This document shows positions 13,464-21,530 of a DNA stretch of 21,613 nt, one piece after another. Each line of letters opens with the position of its first letter. Position 1 is the first letter of the stretch. This DNA is from Candidatus Woesebacteria bacterium. GTDB taxonomy: Bacteria; Patescibacteriota; Microgenomatia; UBA8517. Below the pieces are notes generated by a model. That model was not told where the DNA came from and did no database searches. It saw only the letters and a program-made list of their open reading frames with translations. A program made the position numbers and the translations under genes. The DNA lies in NCBI GenBank assembly GCA_026394855.1, contig JAPLZT010000066.1, forward strand, positions 1 to 21,613, given 5' to 3'.

Positions 13464-15323
13464 ATGTTTAAAAAGTTCTGGGTTCTATTACTTTGTACTA
13501 TGTACTTTGTACTATGTACTAGCCATGTTCACGCAGAAGGTGAGTTTAGAACAGATGTTGATGTTACCTATAAAGTTCAGGAGACAGGAATTACAACCGT
13601 AACTAATAAAATTACACTTGAAAATCTTTTTACAAACTTATACGCAACTTCCTATACTTTGATTTTAGATAACATTAAACCCGCTAATTTAATAGTTTCG
13701 GAAGTGGGAAAAAACTTACCATTTGAAGTAAAAACAGATGGATCTAAAACAAATATTGTTATTTCCTTCCCCAATTCTTTAGTCGGAAAGGGGAATAAAA
13801 GAATATTTAGCGTTTCCTACGACGATTCTACAATTGCCCAAAGAACAGGAGAGGTCTGGGAAATATCAATCCCAAGGCTTTCTTCCGACTCGTCTTTTAC
13901 CTTATACAATTTATCATTTTTAGTTCCAAATTCTTTCGGAGAAGAAGCATATATTTCCCCAAGTCCTGAAAGAAAAGAGATTAAAGACGGTTTTAAAGTT
14001 TATACGTTTAATAAAGAAGTGGCCTCGAAAACCGGGATTATGGCAGGATTTGGACAGTTTCAAGTTTTTTCTTTTAACCTCATATATCATCTTGAAAATC
14101 CACTAGTCAAATCCGCATCAGTCGAAATTGCCCTTCCCCCTGATACATCTTTACAAAAAGTATATTTTTCGCAAATTAACCCAAAACCAAATAATATTAG
14201 GGTGGATGATGATGGGAACTGGCTGGGAACTTTTACATTGACGCCTCGCCAACGAGTAGATATTAAGGTAGAAGGATCCGTTCAAATATTTGCAGGATCA
14301 AGACCATTTCCTCAACCGCAAGAATCAACTCTTGCAAATAACCTGCTCCCAACCGATTTTTGGCAAGTAAACGATCCCGTAATTTTAGAACTTGCCCATA
14401 AATATAAAACACCGAAAGAAATATATGACTTTGTTGTAAATTATCTTTCGTACGATTTTGAAAGAGTAAAACCAAACGTAATCAGACTTGGAGCTTTAGA
14501 GGCTTTAAAAAATCCCAAAAACGCAATTTGTATGGAGTTTACTGATTTATTTATCGCAGTTTCGCGTGCAGCAAAAATCCCTGCAAGAGAAATAAACGGT
14601 TTTGCTTACACCGAAAATCCTAAAATTCAGCCTCTATCACTTGTTTCAGATATTCTTCATGCCTGGCCGGAATATTGGGACTCAAATAAAAAAACCTGGG
14701 TCGCAATTGATCCTACTTGGGGCTCGACAACCGGAGGAATAGATTTTTTTAATAAACTTGATCTTAGACACTTCGCTTTTGTAATTCATGGAGCCGATTC
14801 TCAAAAACCATACCCTCCGGGTTCATATAAACTAGGACCAAATCCGCAGAAAGACATTTTTGTTAATTTTGGACAACTTCCTTTAGATAGAAATCCAAAG
14901 ATAAAAATAGTAAGCGAAGTTGAAAAATTTATTCCATTTGCTCACCAAAAAATTATGATAAGCATTGAAAATACCGGAGTTGCAGCTTCATATAACTTAA
15001 ATGTGCAAATGTTTTTTGATAACAAACTTATTGAAACTAAAAATATTCAGGCACTTCCCCCATATGGAAAATTCTCATTTACCATTAAAGTTCCGTTCAG
15101 CTTTTTAGGGAAAAACACACCAAACATTATCAAAATTACTGCATCTGATGAGAAATTAGAGATTCAGAGTGCAAAAGCAGAGGTAATAATCTATAATCTA
15201 GCCTCAATCTTTCTAATCTCTTTAGTCATAACTTTAGGGATATTATTTAAACTTGGAAAAATTAAAATTCCTAAAATTAAAAAACTCTTTGCCGGAAAGT
15301 CCGGGAATATACAAATTCCTTAG
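13464..15323 (+). CDS. Secreted or membrane-anchored transglutaminase-like protein
   Basis: 619 residues from ATG 13464; a TTG at 13446 would add six residues, but the ATG gives a better signal peptide (MFKKFWVLLL...SHVHA, cleavage near residue 28). Layout: signal peptide, a long β-rich region (about 30-300), a transglutaminase core (about 305-440) with Cys356 in NAICMEFTDLF, His399 in LHAWPEYWD and Asp416 in AIDPTWG, a β-domain (about 480-580) and a C-terminal membrane helix (SIFLISLVITLGILF) with a basic tail. The Cys-His-Asp triad suggests a peptidase or acyl-transfer enzyme acting outside the membrane on cell-surface protein or peptide; substrate unknown. The gene follows uvrA's old stop closely and overlaps uvrC by 71 nt, so it is probably in their operon. 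Confidence 0.85.
   Translation: MFKKFWVLLLCTMYFVLCTSHVHAEGEFRTDVDVTYKVQETGITTVTNKITLENLFTNLYATSYTLILDNIKPANLIVSEVGKNLPFEVKTDGSKTNIVISFPNSLVGKGNKRIFSVSYDDSTIAQRTGEVWEISIPRLSSDSSFTLYNLSFLVPNSFGEEAYISPSPERKEIKDGFKVYTFNKEVASKTGIMAGFGQFQVFSFNLIYHLENPLVKSASVEIALPPDTSLQKVYFSQINPKPNNIRVDDDGNWLGTFTLTPRQRVDIKVEGSVQIFAGSRPFPQPQESTLANNLLPTDFWQVNDPVILELAHKYKTPKEIYDFVVNYLSYDFERVKPNVIRLGALEALKNPKNAICMEFTDLFIAVSRAAKIPAREINGFAYTENPKIQPLSLVSDILHAWPEYWDSNKKTWVAIDPTWGSTTGGIDFFNKLDLRHFAFVIHGADSQKPYPPGSYKLGPNPQKDIFVNFGQLPLDRNPKIKIVSEVEKFIPFAHQKIMISIENTGVAASYNLNVQMFFDNKLIETKNIQALPPYGKFSFTIKVPFSFLGKNTPNIIKITASDEKLEIQSAKAEVIIYNLASIFLISLVITLGILFKLGKIKIPKIKKLFAGKSGNIQIP
13491..13518 (+). repeat. Perfect 14-bp tandem repeat in the signal-peptide codons
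   Basis: The unit CTTTGTACTATGTA occurs twice in direct succession. As 14 is not a multiple of 3, the two copies are read in different frames (LCTMY, then FVLCT), and gain or loss of one unit would shift the frame. Confidence 0.85.
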
Positions 15324-16485
15324 ATCTTCTGAGATCATCTATGTGGGTAAGGCTATTAACCTCAAAAAAAGGCTGGAAAGTTACTTTAGCCTAAACCTTG
15401 CGCCCAAAACTAAAACTATGGTAAGCGAAGCAACAGGTATTTCTTTTATCAGGGTAACCAGCGAGCTGGAAGCTCTTCTTTTAGAAGCTAAGTTAATTAA
15501 ATTAATGCAGCCTAAATATAACTTCATTGCCAAAGATGATAAACATACATTGTATATTAAAATAACCGACGATACGTTTCCAAGAATAATTACGGCAAGG
15601 AAAGAAGGAAGTTTCGGTCCATTTCCTTCATCTTACAAGGTTTACTCTGTTCTTCGAACTTTAAGGCGGATTTTTCCCTATTCAGACCATAAAACTGGTA
15701 TAAAGCCTTGTATTTATAACCAAATAGGCTTATGCAATCCCTGTCCAAATACAATCAAGGACGCAAAAACAAAAAATTCATATCTTAAAAATATAAAAAA
15801 TATTAGAAAAATACTTAGCGGGAATATCGGAAAAGTAATTAAAAACCTAGAAAAAGAAATGAAACAACTTTCAAAATCGGAAAAATATGAAGAAGCCGTA
15901 AACATAAGAAACCAAATTGAAAGCTTAAAATATATTACCCAGAAGAGAGTTTCTGAAAACCTGTTTCTTGAAAATCCAAACTTAAGTGAAGATATTAAAA
16001 ATGAAGAATTAAAAGCCTTGCAGAATGTCTTACTTGTAAATTATAAATTATCAATTATTAATTTGAGGCGAATAGAGTGTTATGACGTTTCACATATTTC
16101 AGGATATTTAGCGACAGCCTCTATGGTTACATTTATCAATGGATTGGAAGATAAATCGTTTTATAGAAGATTTAAAATAAAAAATTCTAAAAATAGTGAT
16201 GTTGAAGTAATGTCCGAAATTGCCGAAAGAAGAGTAAAACATATTAAAGATTGGGGGGTTCCGGACTTAATCTTTGTCGATGGAGGGGAATCTCAGGCAA
16301 ATGAATTTAAAAAAGTTTTTGACAAATATAATATCCCCATAATTGCAATTACTAAGGGAAAAGAAGAACTGGATTTTCCCAATAGAAAAGCCCTTAATTT
16401 GGTTACAAGGATAAGAGATGAATCCCATAGGTTTGCTAAAAAATATCATAACTTGCTATTTAGGAAGAATTTAATTAGGATTTAA
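15253..16485 (+). CDS. uvrC: Excinuclease ABC subunit UvrC, short form
   Basis: 410 residues against about 600 in typical UvrC. It makes the dual incisions after UvrB marks damage. Seen: GIY-YIG nuclease at about 13-95 (LPESPGIYKFL, IIYVGKAINLKKRLESYF, ELEALLLEAKLIK), a Cys cluster KPCIYNQIGLCNPCPN, a UVR segment (LEKEMKQLSKSEKYEEAVNI) and the RNase H-like 5' nuclease with Asp278 in YDVSHISG, Asp343 in FVDGGESQ and His392 in RDESHRFAKKYH. Both active sites look intact, but the protein stops just after the second domain, so the C-terminal helix-hairpin-helix pair that binds DNA is absent. The TTG start at 15253 puts the usual number of residues before LPESPG; this requires a 71-nt overlap with the upstream gene. 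No ATG suits the N-terminus. Confidence 0.9.
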   Translation: MEKLKFLKLKNSLPESPGIYKFLRSSEIIYVGKAINLKKRLESYFSLNLAPKTKTMVSEATGISFIRVTSELEALLLEAKLIKLMQPKYNFIAKDDKHTLYIKITDDTFPRIITARKEGSFGPFPSSYKVYSVLRTLRRIFPYSDHKTGIKPCIYNQIGLCNPCPNTIKDAKTKNSYLKNIKNIRKILSGNIGKVIKNLEKEMKQLSKSEKYEEAVNIRNQIESLKYITQKRVSENLFLENPNLSEDIKNEELKALQNVLLVNYKLSIINLRRIECYDVSHISGYLATASMVTFINGLEDKSFYRRFKIKNSKNSDVEVMSEIAERRVKHIKDWGVPDLIFVDGGESQANEFKKVFDKYNIPIIAITKGKEELDFPNRKALNLVTRIRDESHRFAKKYHNLLFRKNLIRI

Positions 16486-16490
16486 TAGTA

Positions 16491-16895
16491 ATGAAGTCGA
16501 TTTTGAAAATCTACATAACGTGTACCCTCTCACTATATTTAGCCTCAGTGGTGTTTGGCGGCATGCAGCTTTCAAAAGGAATCAACAGCATACTTCTTGC
16601 AGGTATCGGACTTTCACTTCTTTCTCTTCTCGTTAAACCTCTTATTAATTTACTTCTACTTCCCTTAAACCTGATAACCTTTGGTCTTTTTAGATGGGTT
16701 TCGTCGGCAATTGCTCTTTATCTGGTTACCTTAGTTGTTCCGAGTTTTAAAATTATCGCATTTTCATTTACGGGTCTTGCTTCCAAATGGATTGATATTC
16801 CATCTGTTAATTTAAGCGGAATTTTAGCCATAATTGCATTTTCATTGGTAATTTCGGTTATTTCCTCTATACTTCATTGGCTTATTTCCAGATGA
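16491..16895 (+). CDS. Small four-helix membrane protein, phage holin 4 / YvlD-like family
   Basis: 134 residues, almost entirely hydrophobic, with about four transmembrane helices: near 5-25, 30-60 (LLAGIGLSLLSLLVKPLINL), 60-85 (LLLPLNLITFGLFRWVSSAI) and 108-132. The NLITFGLFRW region with VKPL before it is typical of the family sometimes named phage holin family 4, which is widespread in chromosomes and need not be a phage holin. Function unknown. It starts 5 nt after uvrC and its TGA overlaps the ATG of secG (ATGA), so it belongs to that operon. Confidence 0.8.
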   Translation: MKSILKIYITCTLSLYLASVVFGGMQLSKGINSILLAGIGLSLLSLLVKPLINLLLLPLNLITFGLFRWVSSAIALYLVTLVVPSFKIIAFSFTGLASKWIDIPSVNLSGILAIIAFSLVISVISSILHWLISR

Positions 16896-17101
16896 AAAAC
16901 ATAATTCTAGCGGTTCAAATAGTAACTTCAATTGTCCTGGTTATCCTTATTCTTATACAATCAAAGGGGTCGGGTCTGGGAAGAAGTTTCGGCGGTGGAT
17001 CTTCCTTTTCAAGGAGAGGCTTTGAAAAACTTCTTTATAAACTTACTTTTGTTACGGCCGGTTTATTTATTTTAATTTCATTAATTTCTTTAGTAATTTA
17101 A
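16892..17101 (+). CDS. secG: Preprotein translocase subunit SecG
   Basis: 69 residues from ATG 16892, which overlaps the upstream stop as ATGA; a TTG at 16877 would only add five residues. Seen: first membrane helix IILAVQIVTSIVLVILILIQ, the conserved loop SKGSGLGRSFGGGSSFSRRG, then second helix LTFVTAGLFILISLISLVI. This is the complete SecG layout of two helices and a Gly/Ser-rich loop. SecG assists the SecYE channel during protein export. The next gene (an exported, membrane-anchored binding protein) starts 6 nt later. Confidence 0.93.
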   Translation: MKNIILAVQIVTSIVLVILILIQSKGSGLGRSFGGGSSFSRRGFEKLLYKLTFVTAGLFILISLISLVI

Positions 17102-17107
17102 TAACAA

Positions 17108-18433
17108 ATGCGAAACTTCAGGTATATTTTTAATTTAATTATGGCTTTCCTGGTTCGTTTTAAATGGATTTTTCTTTTAGGAACCATTTTTGGAATACTC
17201 TTTTTCTTAAGTCTTAATGTTTTTGGCTCTAGTATTTTTCAAAAAGGGAGAGAAAGAATTGGCATGGTGGGAAGGTACCGGCTGGATAATCTTCCTAATT
17301 CAATTTTGGAATATGTAAGTGACGGTCTTACAACCATAAATGAAAATGGAGAAATTGGTCCCGCGATTTCTTCATCTTGGGAAAATCAGGATGGTGGAAA
17401 AACTTGGATCTTTCATATCGCAGATGATACAACCTGGCAGGATGGAAAGAAAATAGTAAGTAATGATATTCAAATAAACTTTTCGGATGTCACCACCGAA
17501 AAACCTGATTCCAAAACAATCGTTTTTAAATTACAAACACCATTTTCCCCATTTCCTGCAGTTTTATCCAAACCCATTTTTAAAAAGGGGTTCTTAGGAA
17601 CGGGGGAGTGGAAAGTTAAAAAGGTAACTGTGTCGGGAAATATTGTAGAGCAAATTATTCTTTCAAAGTCTAAAGAGAAAGATATGATTTTTAAATTCTA
17701 CCCGACAGAAGAAAGAGCAAAGCTCGCATTGAAATTAGGGGAAGTTGATAAATTAATGGATATTTTTAATCCCGAACCATTTGATACTTGGAAGACTCTT
17801 GATGTACAAAAAAAAGTTAATTACGGAAGATTTACGGCAGTCTTTTTTAATAGCGCCAAAGAGAAAATAACTTCAGACAAAACATTAAGACAGGTCTTGG
17901 CCTACGCAATTAATAAAGATGTGTTTCCCGGAACCCGCGCACTTAGCCCTATATCTCCAAACTCCTGGGCATATAATCCGCAGGTTAAACCCTACGATTA
18001 CGATTTAGTTAAAGCAAAAGACATGATGAAGGATCTTTCTAAAGAAATTTTAAACAATCTTTCTTTAAATATTGCTACCACTCCTGTACTTTTAGCCGAG
18101 GCGGAAGAAATTGCTAAAAACTGGAGAGATCTGGGAATTACAGTAAATATTCAAGTAATTTCCAGTATTCCTGAAAATTTCGATGCCTTTCTGGCAGTAC
18201 TTGATATTCCTCGTGATCCGGATCAATATTCTCTTTGGCACTCAAGCCAAGTTGCGACAAATATATCAAATTATAAAAATCCAAGGATTGATAAACTTCT
18301 AGAAGACGGAAGAACCGTCACAAATGAAAGTGAAAGAAAAAAAATATACCTTGATTTTCAAAGATTTCTGGTAGAAGATTCCCCTGCAGCTTTTCTTTAC
18401 CACCCCACAAGCTACACGGTTACCAGAAAGTAG
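17108..18433 (+). CDS. Membrane-anchored solute-binding protein, family 5 (peptide/oligopeptide type)
   Basis: 441 residues. An N-terminal membrane helix (about 18-40, WIFLLGTIFGILFFLSLNVF) has no lipobox or clear cleavage site, so it probably stays as an anchor with the rest outside. The body follows the SBP family 5 pattern: ILEYVSDGLTTINENGEI, ISSSWENQDGGKTWIFHIAD, TTWQDGKKIVSNDI, LRQVLAYAINKDVF, then a C-terminal lobe ending LVEDSPAAFLYHPTSYTV. Known relatives bind peptides or other small solutes for ABC import. At 441 residues it is shorter than the usual 500 or so. No permease or ATPase genes lie nearby, so its partner is unknown. It ends one base before the convergent next gene. Confidence 0.88.
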   Translation: MRNFRYIFNLIMAFLVRFKWIFLLGTIFGILFFLSLNVFGSSIFQKGRERIGMVGRYRLDNLPNSILEYVSDGLTTINENGEIGPAISSSWENQDGGKTWIFHIADDTTWQDGKKIVSNDIQINFSDVTTEKPDSKTIVFKLQTPFSPFPAVLSKPIFKKGFLGTGEWKVKKVTVSGNIVEQIILSKSKEKDMIFKFYPTEERAKLALKLGEVDKLMDIFNPEPFDTWKTLDVQKKVNYGRFTAVFFNSAKEKITSDKTLRQVLAYAINKDVFPGTRALSPISPNSWAYNPQVKPYDYDLVKAKDMMKDLSKEILNNLSLNIATTPVLLAEAEEIAKNWRDLGITVNIQVISSIPENFDAFLAVLDIPRDPDQYSLWHSSQVATNISNYKNPRIDKLLEDGRTVTNESERKKIYLDFQRFLVEDSPAAFLYHPTSYTVTRK

Positions 18434-18943
18434 TTATATTTTGGATTTAGGATCAACCCAAAGCATCCAGCCTTCTATCCACGTTCTATCGTGTACATCC
18501 AAAGTATCGTACCACTTAGGTCTAAACTGCCTGTCGGATACGGTCCAAATCCCAGGTCTGTCATTGGAAGGATCAGCCAAAGTTAAGGCACGAAGTTTAT
18601 TGTCATAATTAATAGCGAGGCAGTAGTGGCCTCCGGCACTATCTTCATCAAAATCATCCCACCAATTCAAAATTACTATATTTCCTTTATTCAAATGAAA
18701 AGAAATATCCCTAAAAGTTGCATTGTGTTTATAATTAACAATCTTAAAAAAACGGCTTAAGTAGGCAAGAATCATCTGTTGAGGAGTTCCCCACCAGTTT
18801 TTAAACACATCTCGGGATATTTCGCCTTGGGTCTTTTCAATTCCGCATTTTCCTAAAACCATCTGAATGACAGTTGGCCCGCACCACCCTGGTTTTTCCT
18901 GAAATTTATGATACTTTTTCCAAAGATTAATATTATTAACCAT
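18434..18943 (-). CDS. C39-like (papain-fold) cysteine peptidase
   Basis: 169 residues with no signal peptide. Seen: Gln15 in KFQEKPGWCGP, Cys21 in GWCGPTVIQMVLGKCG, His106 in AGGHYCLAINYD and Asp124 in LTLADPSNDRPG. Spacing and surroundings match the peptidase C39-like family, so a Cys-His-Asp triad with an oxyanion Gln is present. Known relatives trim leader peptides of bacteriocins or act as stand-alone peptidases; no bacteriocin or ABC exporter gene is seen here, so the substrate is unknown. On the minus strand TATAAT (18954-18949) lies 5 nt before the ATG, pointing to a leaderless mRNA. Confidence 0.82.
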   Translation of the reverse strand: MVNNINLWKKYHKFQEKPGWCGPTVIQMVLGKCGIEKTQGEISRDVFKNWWGTPQQMILAYLSRFFKIVNYKHNATFRDISFHLNKGNIVILNWWDDFDEDSAGGHYCLAINYDNKLRALTLADPSNDRPGIWTVSDRQFRPKWYDTLDVHDRTWIEGWMLWVDPKSKI

Positions 18944-18947
18944 GTCT

Positions 18948-18959
18948 TATTATATAATA
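18948..18959. promoter_or_regulatory. Palindromic two-way -10 element
   Basis: TATTATATAATA is its own reverse complement and holds TATAAT on each strand (18953-18958 plus, 18954-18949 minus). The minus copy is 5 nt from the peptidase ATG. The plus copy is 14 nt from the flavoprotein ATG. Promoter use is inferred from position only. Confidence 0.5.
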
Positions 18960-18972
18960 TTCATATTAAACC

Positions 18973-20208
18973 ATGAATGAAATCTTTGATGTGGCAATTG
19001 TTGGTGCGGGACCCGCAGGCATGATGGCAGGAATTTCAAGCAAAACAAGTGGAAATTGTGTCTGTATTTTAGAAAAAAACGACCAAGCCGGTAAAAAACT
19101 TTTGATAAGTGGAAAAGGTAGATGTAATGTTACAACCTCTAAAGACATACATGAGATTGTTACAGCTTTTGGTGAAAACGGAAAGTTTCTATATGGAACT
19201 CTTTCCCAATTTTCTAATCAAGACGTAATTAATTTTTTTGAAAGTAGGGAAGTTCCCCTCAAAGAAGAAAGAGGAGACAGAATGTTCCCCGTATCTGATA
19301 AATCAATTTCAATTCTAAATTGTCTTCTTTTTGAATTAAAAAAGAAGAATGTTAATATTTTTTACAATTTTAGCGTCAAAAAAATTACCAAAAACAATTC
19401 TCATTTTAAAATATCTGATGGGGAAAACATAGTTATTGCAAAAAAGATAATAATTACAACAGGCGGAAAATCTTACCCCGAAACAGGTTCCACTGGGGAC
19501 GGATACAGATTTGCGGAAAGTTTTGGTCACAATGTGGTTAGACCAGTCCCCGCACTTGTTCCTTTAATTGTTCATAGTGGCAAACTAAACTCGCTTGCGG
19601 GCCTCTCTCTTAAAAATGTTGAGCTTACATTTACATCTAATGGTGAAGTATTCTCGCATGAATTTGGTGAAATGCTATTTACACATAAAGGAATATCGGG
19701 ACCCATTGTTTTAAAGCTATCTAAAAAAGTTTATCTGGAACTAACTGGAGGAAATAAAGTTACAGCAAAAATCGATCTAAAACCGAAGCTTGACGAAACA
19801 ACCTTAAGACAAAGAATTATAAGAGAAATACAAACAGCACCTAAAAAAGAATATCAAAGTTTATTAGCAACCTTGCTTCCTAAACTTCTAATTACATATG
19901 CAATCTACGTAACAAAAATAGACAAGCATCATCAAAGTTCTACTCTAGATAAAACCCAGATCACCTCTTTAATTAACTTTCTCAAAAACTTTACTTTTGA
20001 AATTGATGGGGTTGAATCAATTGATAACGCAATTGTTACTCATGGAGGCGTAGATATAAAAGAAATAGATAGAAAAACAATGGAATCAAAAATCACACCA
20101 GGTGTTTACTTTGCGGGAGAAATAATCTGTCTGGATGGTCCAACCGGAGGATTTAATATGCAAAAGGCTTTTAGTACTGGTTATGTGGCAGGAAAATCAG
20201 CTTCTTAG
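18973..20208 (+). CDS. FAD-dependent oxidoreductase, BaiN / HI0933 (YhiN) family
   Basis: 411 residues, the usual length. Seen: the N-terminal FAD-binding βαβ fold with FDVAIVGAGPAGMMAGI, the family block GKKLLISGKGRCNVTTSKD, DRMFPVSDKSISILNCLL, IITTGGKSYPETGSTGDGY, the EFGEMLFTHKGISGPIVLKLS block and the C-terminal GGVDIKEIDRKTMESKI, then GVYFAGEIICLDGPTGGFNM closing the FAD site. Members are soluble flavoproteins; the physiological substrate is generally unknown. No sign of damage. The last 38 nt overlap the end of the convergent obgE gene. Confidence 0.92.
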   Translation: MNEIFDVAIVGAGPAGMMAGISSKTSGNCVCILEKNDQAGKKLLISGKGRCNVTTSKDIHEIVTAFGENGKFLYGTLSQFSNQDVINFFESREVPLKEERGDRMFPVSDKSISILNCLLFELKKKNVNIFYNFSVKKITKNNSHFKISDGENIVIAKKIIITTGGKSYPETGSTGDGYRFAESFGHNVVRPVPALVPLIVHSGKLNSLAGLSLKNVELTFTSNGEVFSHEFGEMLFTHKGISGPIVLKLSKKVYLELTGGNKVTAKIDLKPKLDETTLRQRIIREIQTAPKKEYQSLLATLLPKLLITYAIYVTKIDKHHQSSTLDKTQITSLINFLKNFTFEIDGVESIDNAIVTHGGVDIKEIDRKTMESKITPGVYFAGEIICLDGPTGGFNMQKAFSTGYVAGKSAS

Positions 20209-21088
20209 CTTTTTCTAAACTTTCGTAATCATAAATAGAAACCGGAATTACTTTTTTATTTTCCTTTTTTAACTCTTTGGTCAATTTCTTCACATAACCA
20301 GCATCAACAAGGTCGGTTTTTGTCAATATTACTATTTCAGGTTTTTTAGTGAGTTCAAATTTAAATTTTGAGAGCTCATATCTTACGGTTTGATAATCTT
20401 TGAGGGAATTTACAGTTTCGCAGGAAATGCAATGCAAAAGAACTTCTACCTTTTCTATATGCTTAAGAAATGCAATTCCTAAGCCTTTGCCGGCAGATGC
20501 CCCTTCAATAAGTCCGGGTATATCTGCCAGACACTTGCCTTCAAAAATTCCCAAATTTGGTTCAAGAGTTGTAAATGGATAATTTGCAACTTTTGCCTGA
20601 GCGTTTGTTAATTCATTAAGTAAACTGCTTTTACCGGCATTAGGAAGGCCTATAAGCCCAAAATCAGCAATTAGTCGTAAAGAAAGAATAAGTTTTTTTT
20701 CTTCTCCACGCTCACCTTGTTCTGAAGTTAGTCCCCCCAAACCACCTCTGCCTCCCTTGCAAATAAAAACTCTCTCATCAATTTTACTTAACTCCAAGAT
20801 CAACTTTCCTGTATTTTTATCGTAAATTGAAGTTCCAATAGGTAAAAGTATTTCTATATCGTCTCCTTCTTTGCCTGTTTTATTATTCCGCGCCCCTATA
20901 CCCCCATTACCTGCAGTAAACAGAAATTTTTGACTAAACTCTTTTAGAAGATATAAATTTGAAGAGCACTTTATATAAACATCGCCGCCGTTTCCGCCGT
21001 TTCCGCTATCTGGACCTTTGGGTTTTTTAGCCATACCGGATCCTCCATACCCACCACGAACTGTAATTTCTGCAGTGTCAATTAACAT
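20171..21088 (-). CDS. obgE: GTPase Obg/CgtA
   Basis: 305 residues; an essential GTPase involved in late 50S ribosome assembly and stress signalling. Seen: the Gly-rich Obg domain at about 1-140 (ITVRGGYGGSGMAKKPKGPD, GNGGNGGDVYIK, CKGGRGGLGG, SEQGERGEE), then the G domain with G1 GLPNAGKSS (147-155), G2 YPFTTLEPNLG, G3 DIPG (189-192), G4 TKTD (256-259) and a G5-like VSIYD (283-287). It is shorter than the 330-430 residues of many Obg proteins: the C-terminal extension is missing and the usual FRREK segment of the Obg domain is replaced by a shorter one. Tail-to-tail overlap of 38 nt with the flavoprotein gene. Confidence 0.94.
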   Translation of the reverse strand: MLIDTAEITVRGGYGGSGMAKKPKGPDSGNGGNGGDVYIKCSSNLYLLKEFSQKFLFTAGNGGIGARNNKTGKEGDDIEILLPIGTSIYDKNTGKLILELSKIDERVFICKGGRGGLGGLTSEQGERGEEKKLILSLRLIADFGLIGLPNAGKSSLLNELTNAQAKVANYPFTTLEPNLGIFEGKCLADIPGLIEGASAGKGLGIAFLKHIEKVEVLLHCISCETVNSLKDYQTVRYELSKFKFELTKKPEIVILTKTDLVDAGYVKKLTKELKKENKKVIPVSIYDYESLEKAKKLIFLPHNQY

Positions 21089-21099
21089 CTATGGAGTTA

Positions 21100-21300
21100 T
21101 TATAAACCTAAATTATTTCTTTTTACAAAAATGGCAACCTCATCAGGATTTTTGTGACCATCCGGATAAATCGGATTGGATTTAACTTTCACACAACAAC
21201 CTCTACTTTTTAAACTGTTCAAAAAACCATCAAGAGTAAGAACGTCCTTTCCTCCAAATTTAGAACCAGCCTAATGTAGCACTAATTTCTTAAAAGTCAA
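21100..21300 (-). pseudogene. Broken ORF of unknown family
   Basis: On the minus strand a TTG at 21300 leads to LTFKKLVLH, then TAG (21273-21271), then 56 more in-frame codons (AGSKFGGKDVLTLDGFLNSL... ending VAIFVKRNNLGL) to TAA at 21102-21100. The downstream part has normal amino-acid make-up and no ATG, so it looks like a decayed gene with an amber stop (CAG to TAG would restore Gln) and possibly a lost 5' end. I do not recognise the product. It sits next to the tRNA-His repeat, where integrated elements often leave debris. Confidence 0.45.
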
Positions 21301-21315
21301 GACTATAGGTATTTT

Positions 21316-21334
21316 GGGTGGTCGACGAGATTCG
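21316..21334. repeat. 19-bp copy of the tRNA-His 3' end (att-like), distal copy
   Basis: GGGTGGTCGACGAGATTCG is identical to 21396-21414, which covers the T-loop, T-stem and acceptor 3' strand of the tRNA-His gene. The copies are 80 bp apart and lie on the 3' side of the tRNA, as expected for attachment-site duplication by a tRNA-targeting integrase. No integrase is seen in the window. The 61 bp between them hold no ORF. Confidence 0.8.
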
Positions 21335-21396
21335 TGTGCACATTCTTCTTCCTTGCTTGGCACTATTGAATCAAGTCGGACAACCGAGTCATCGAG

Positions 21397-21469
21397 GGTG
21401 GTCGACGAGATTCGAACTCGCAACTTTCAGCTCCACAAGCTGACACTCTGCCATTGAGCTACGACCACC
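21397..21469 (-). tRNA. tRNA-His (GTG anticodon)
   Basis: The minus strand folds into a full cloverleaf: acceptor GTGGTCG/CGACCAC with the extra G(-1) opposite C73 that marks tRNA-His, D stem GCTC/GAGT, anticodon stem TCAGC/GCTGA with loop TTGTGGA (anticodon at 21436-21434), and T arm GCGAG-TTCGAAT-CTCGT. CCA is not encoded. A TAAAAT (minus, 21487-21482) upstream may be its -10. Confidence 0.95.
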
Positions 21470-21518
21470 AAGTACATGCTTATTTTAGCATTTTATTAAC
21501 AATTGACCAATTCTTGTG

Positions 21519-21524
21519 TATACT
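21519..21524 (+). promoter_or_regulatory. -10 box of the right-edge gene (leaderless)
   Basis: TATACT ends 6 nt before the ATG at 21531, the same short spacing seen upstream of lexA and other genes here. Confidence 0.45.
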
Positions 21525-21530
21525 AAACGT

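Noticed and set aside
16491-16895. Phage holin as evidence of a prophage
   Set aside because: This membrane family is common in chromosomes. The gene sits in an operon with uvrC and secG, and no phage structural or lysis genes are present.
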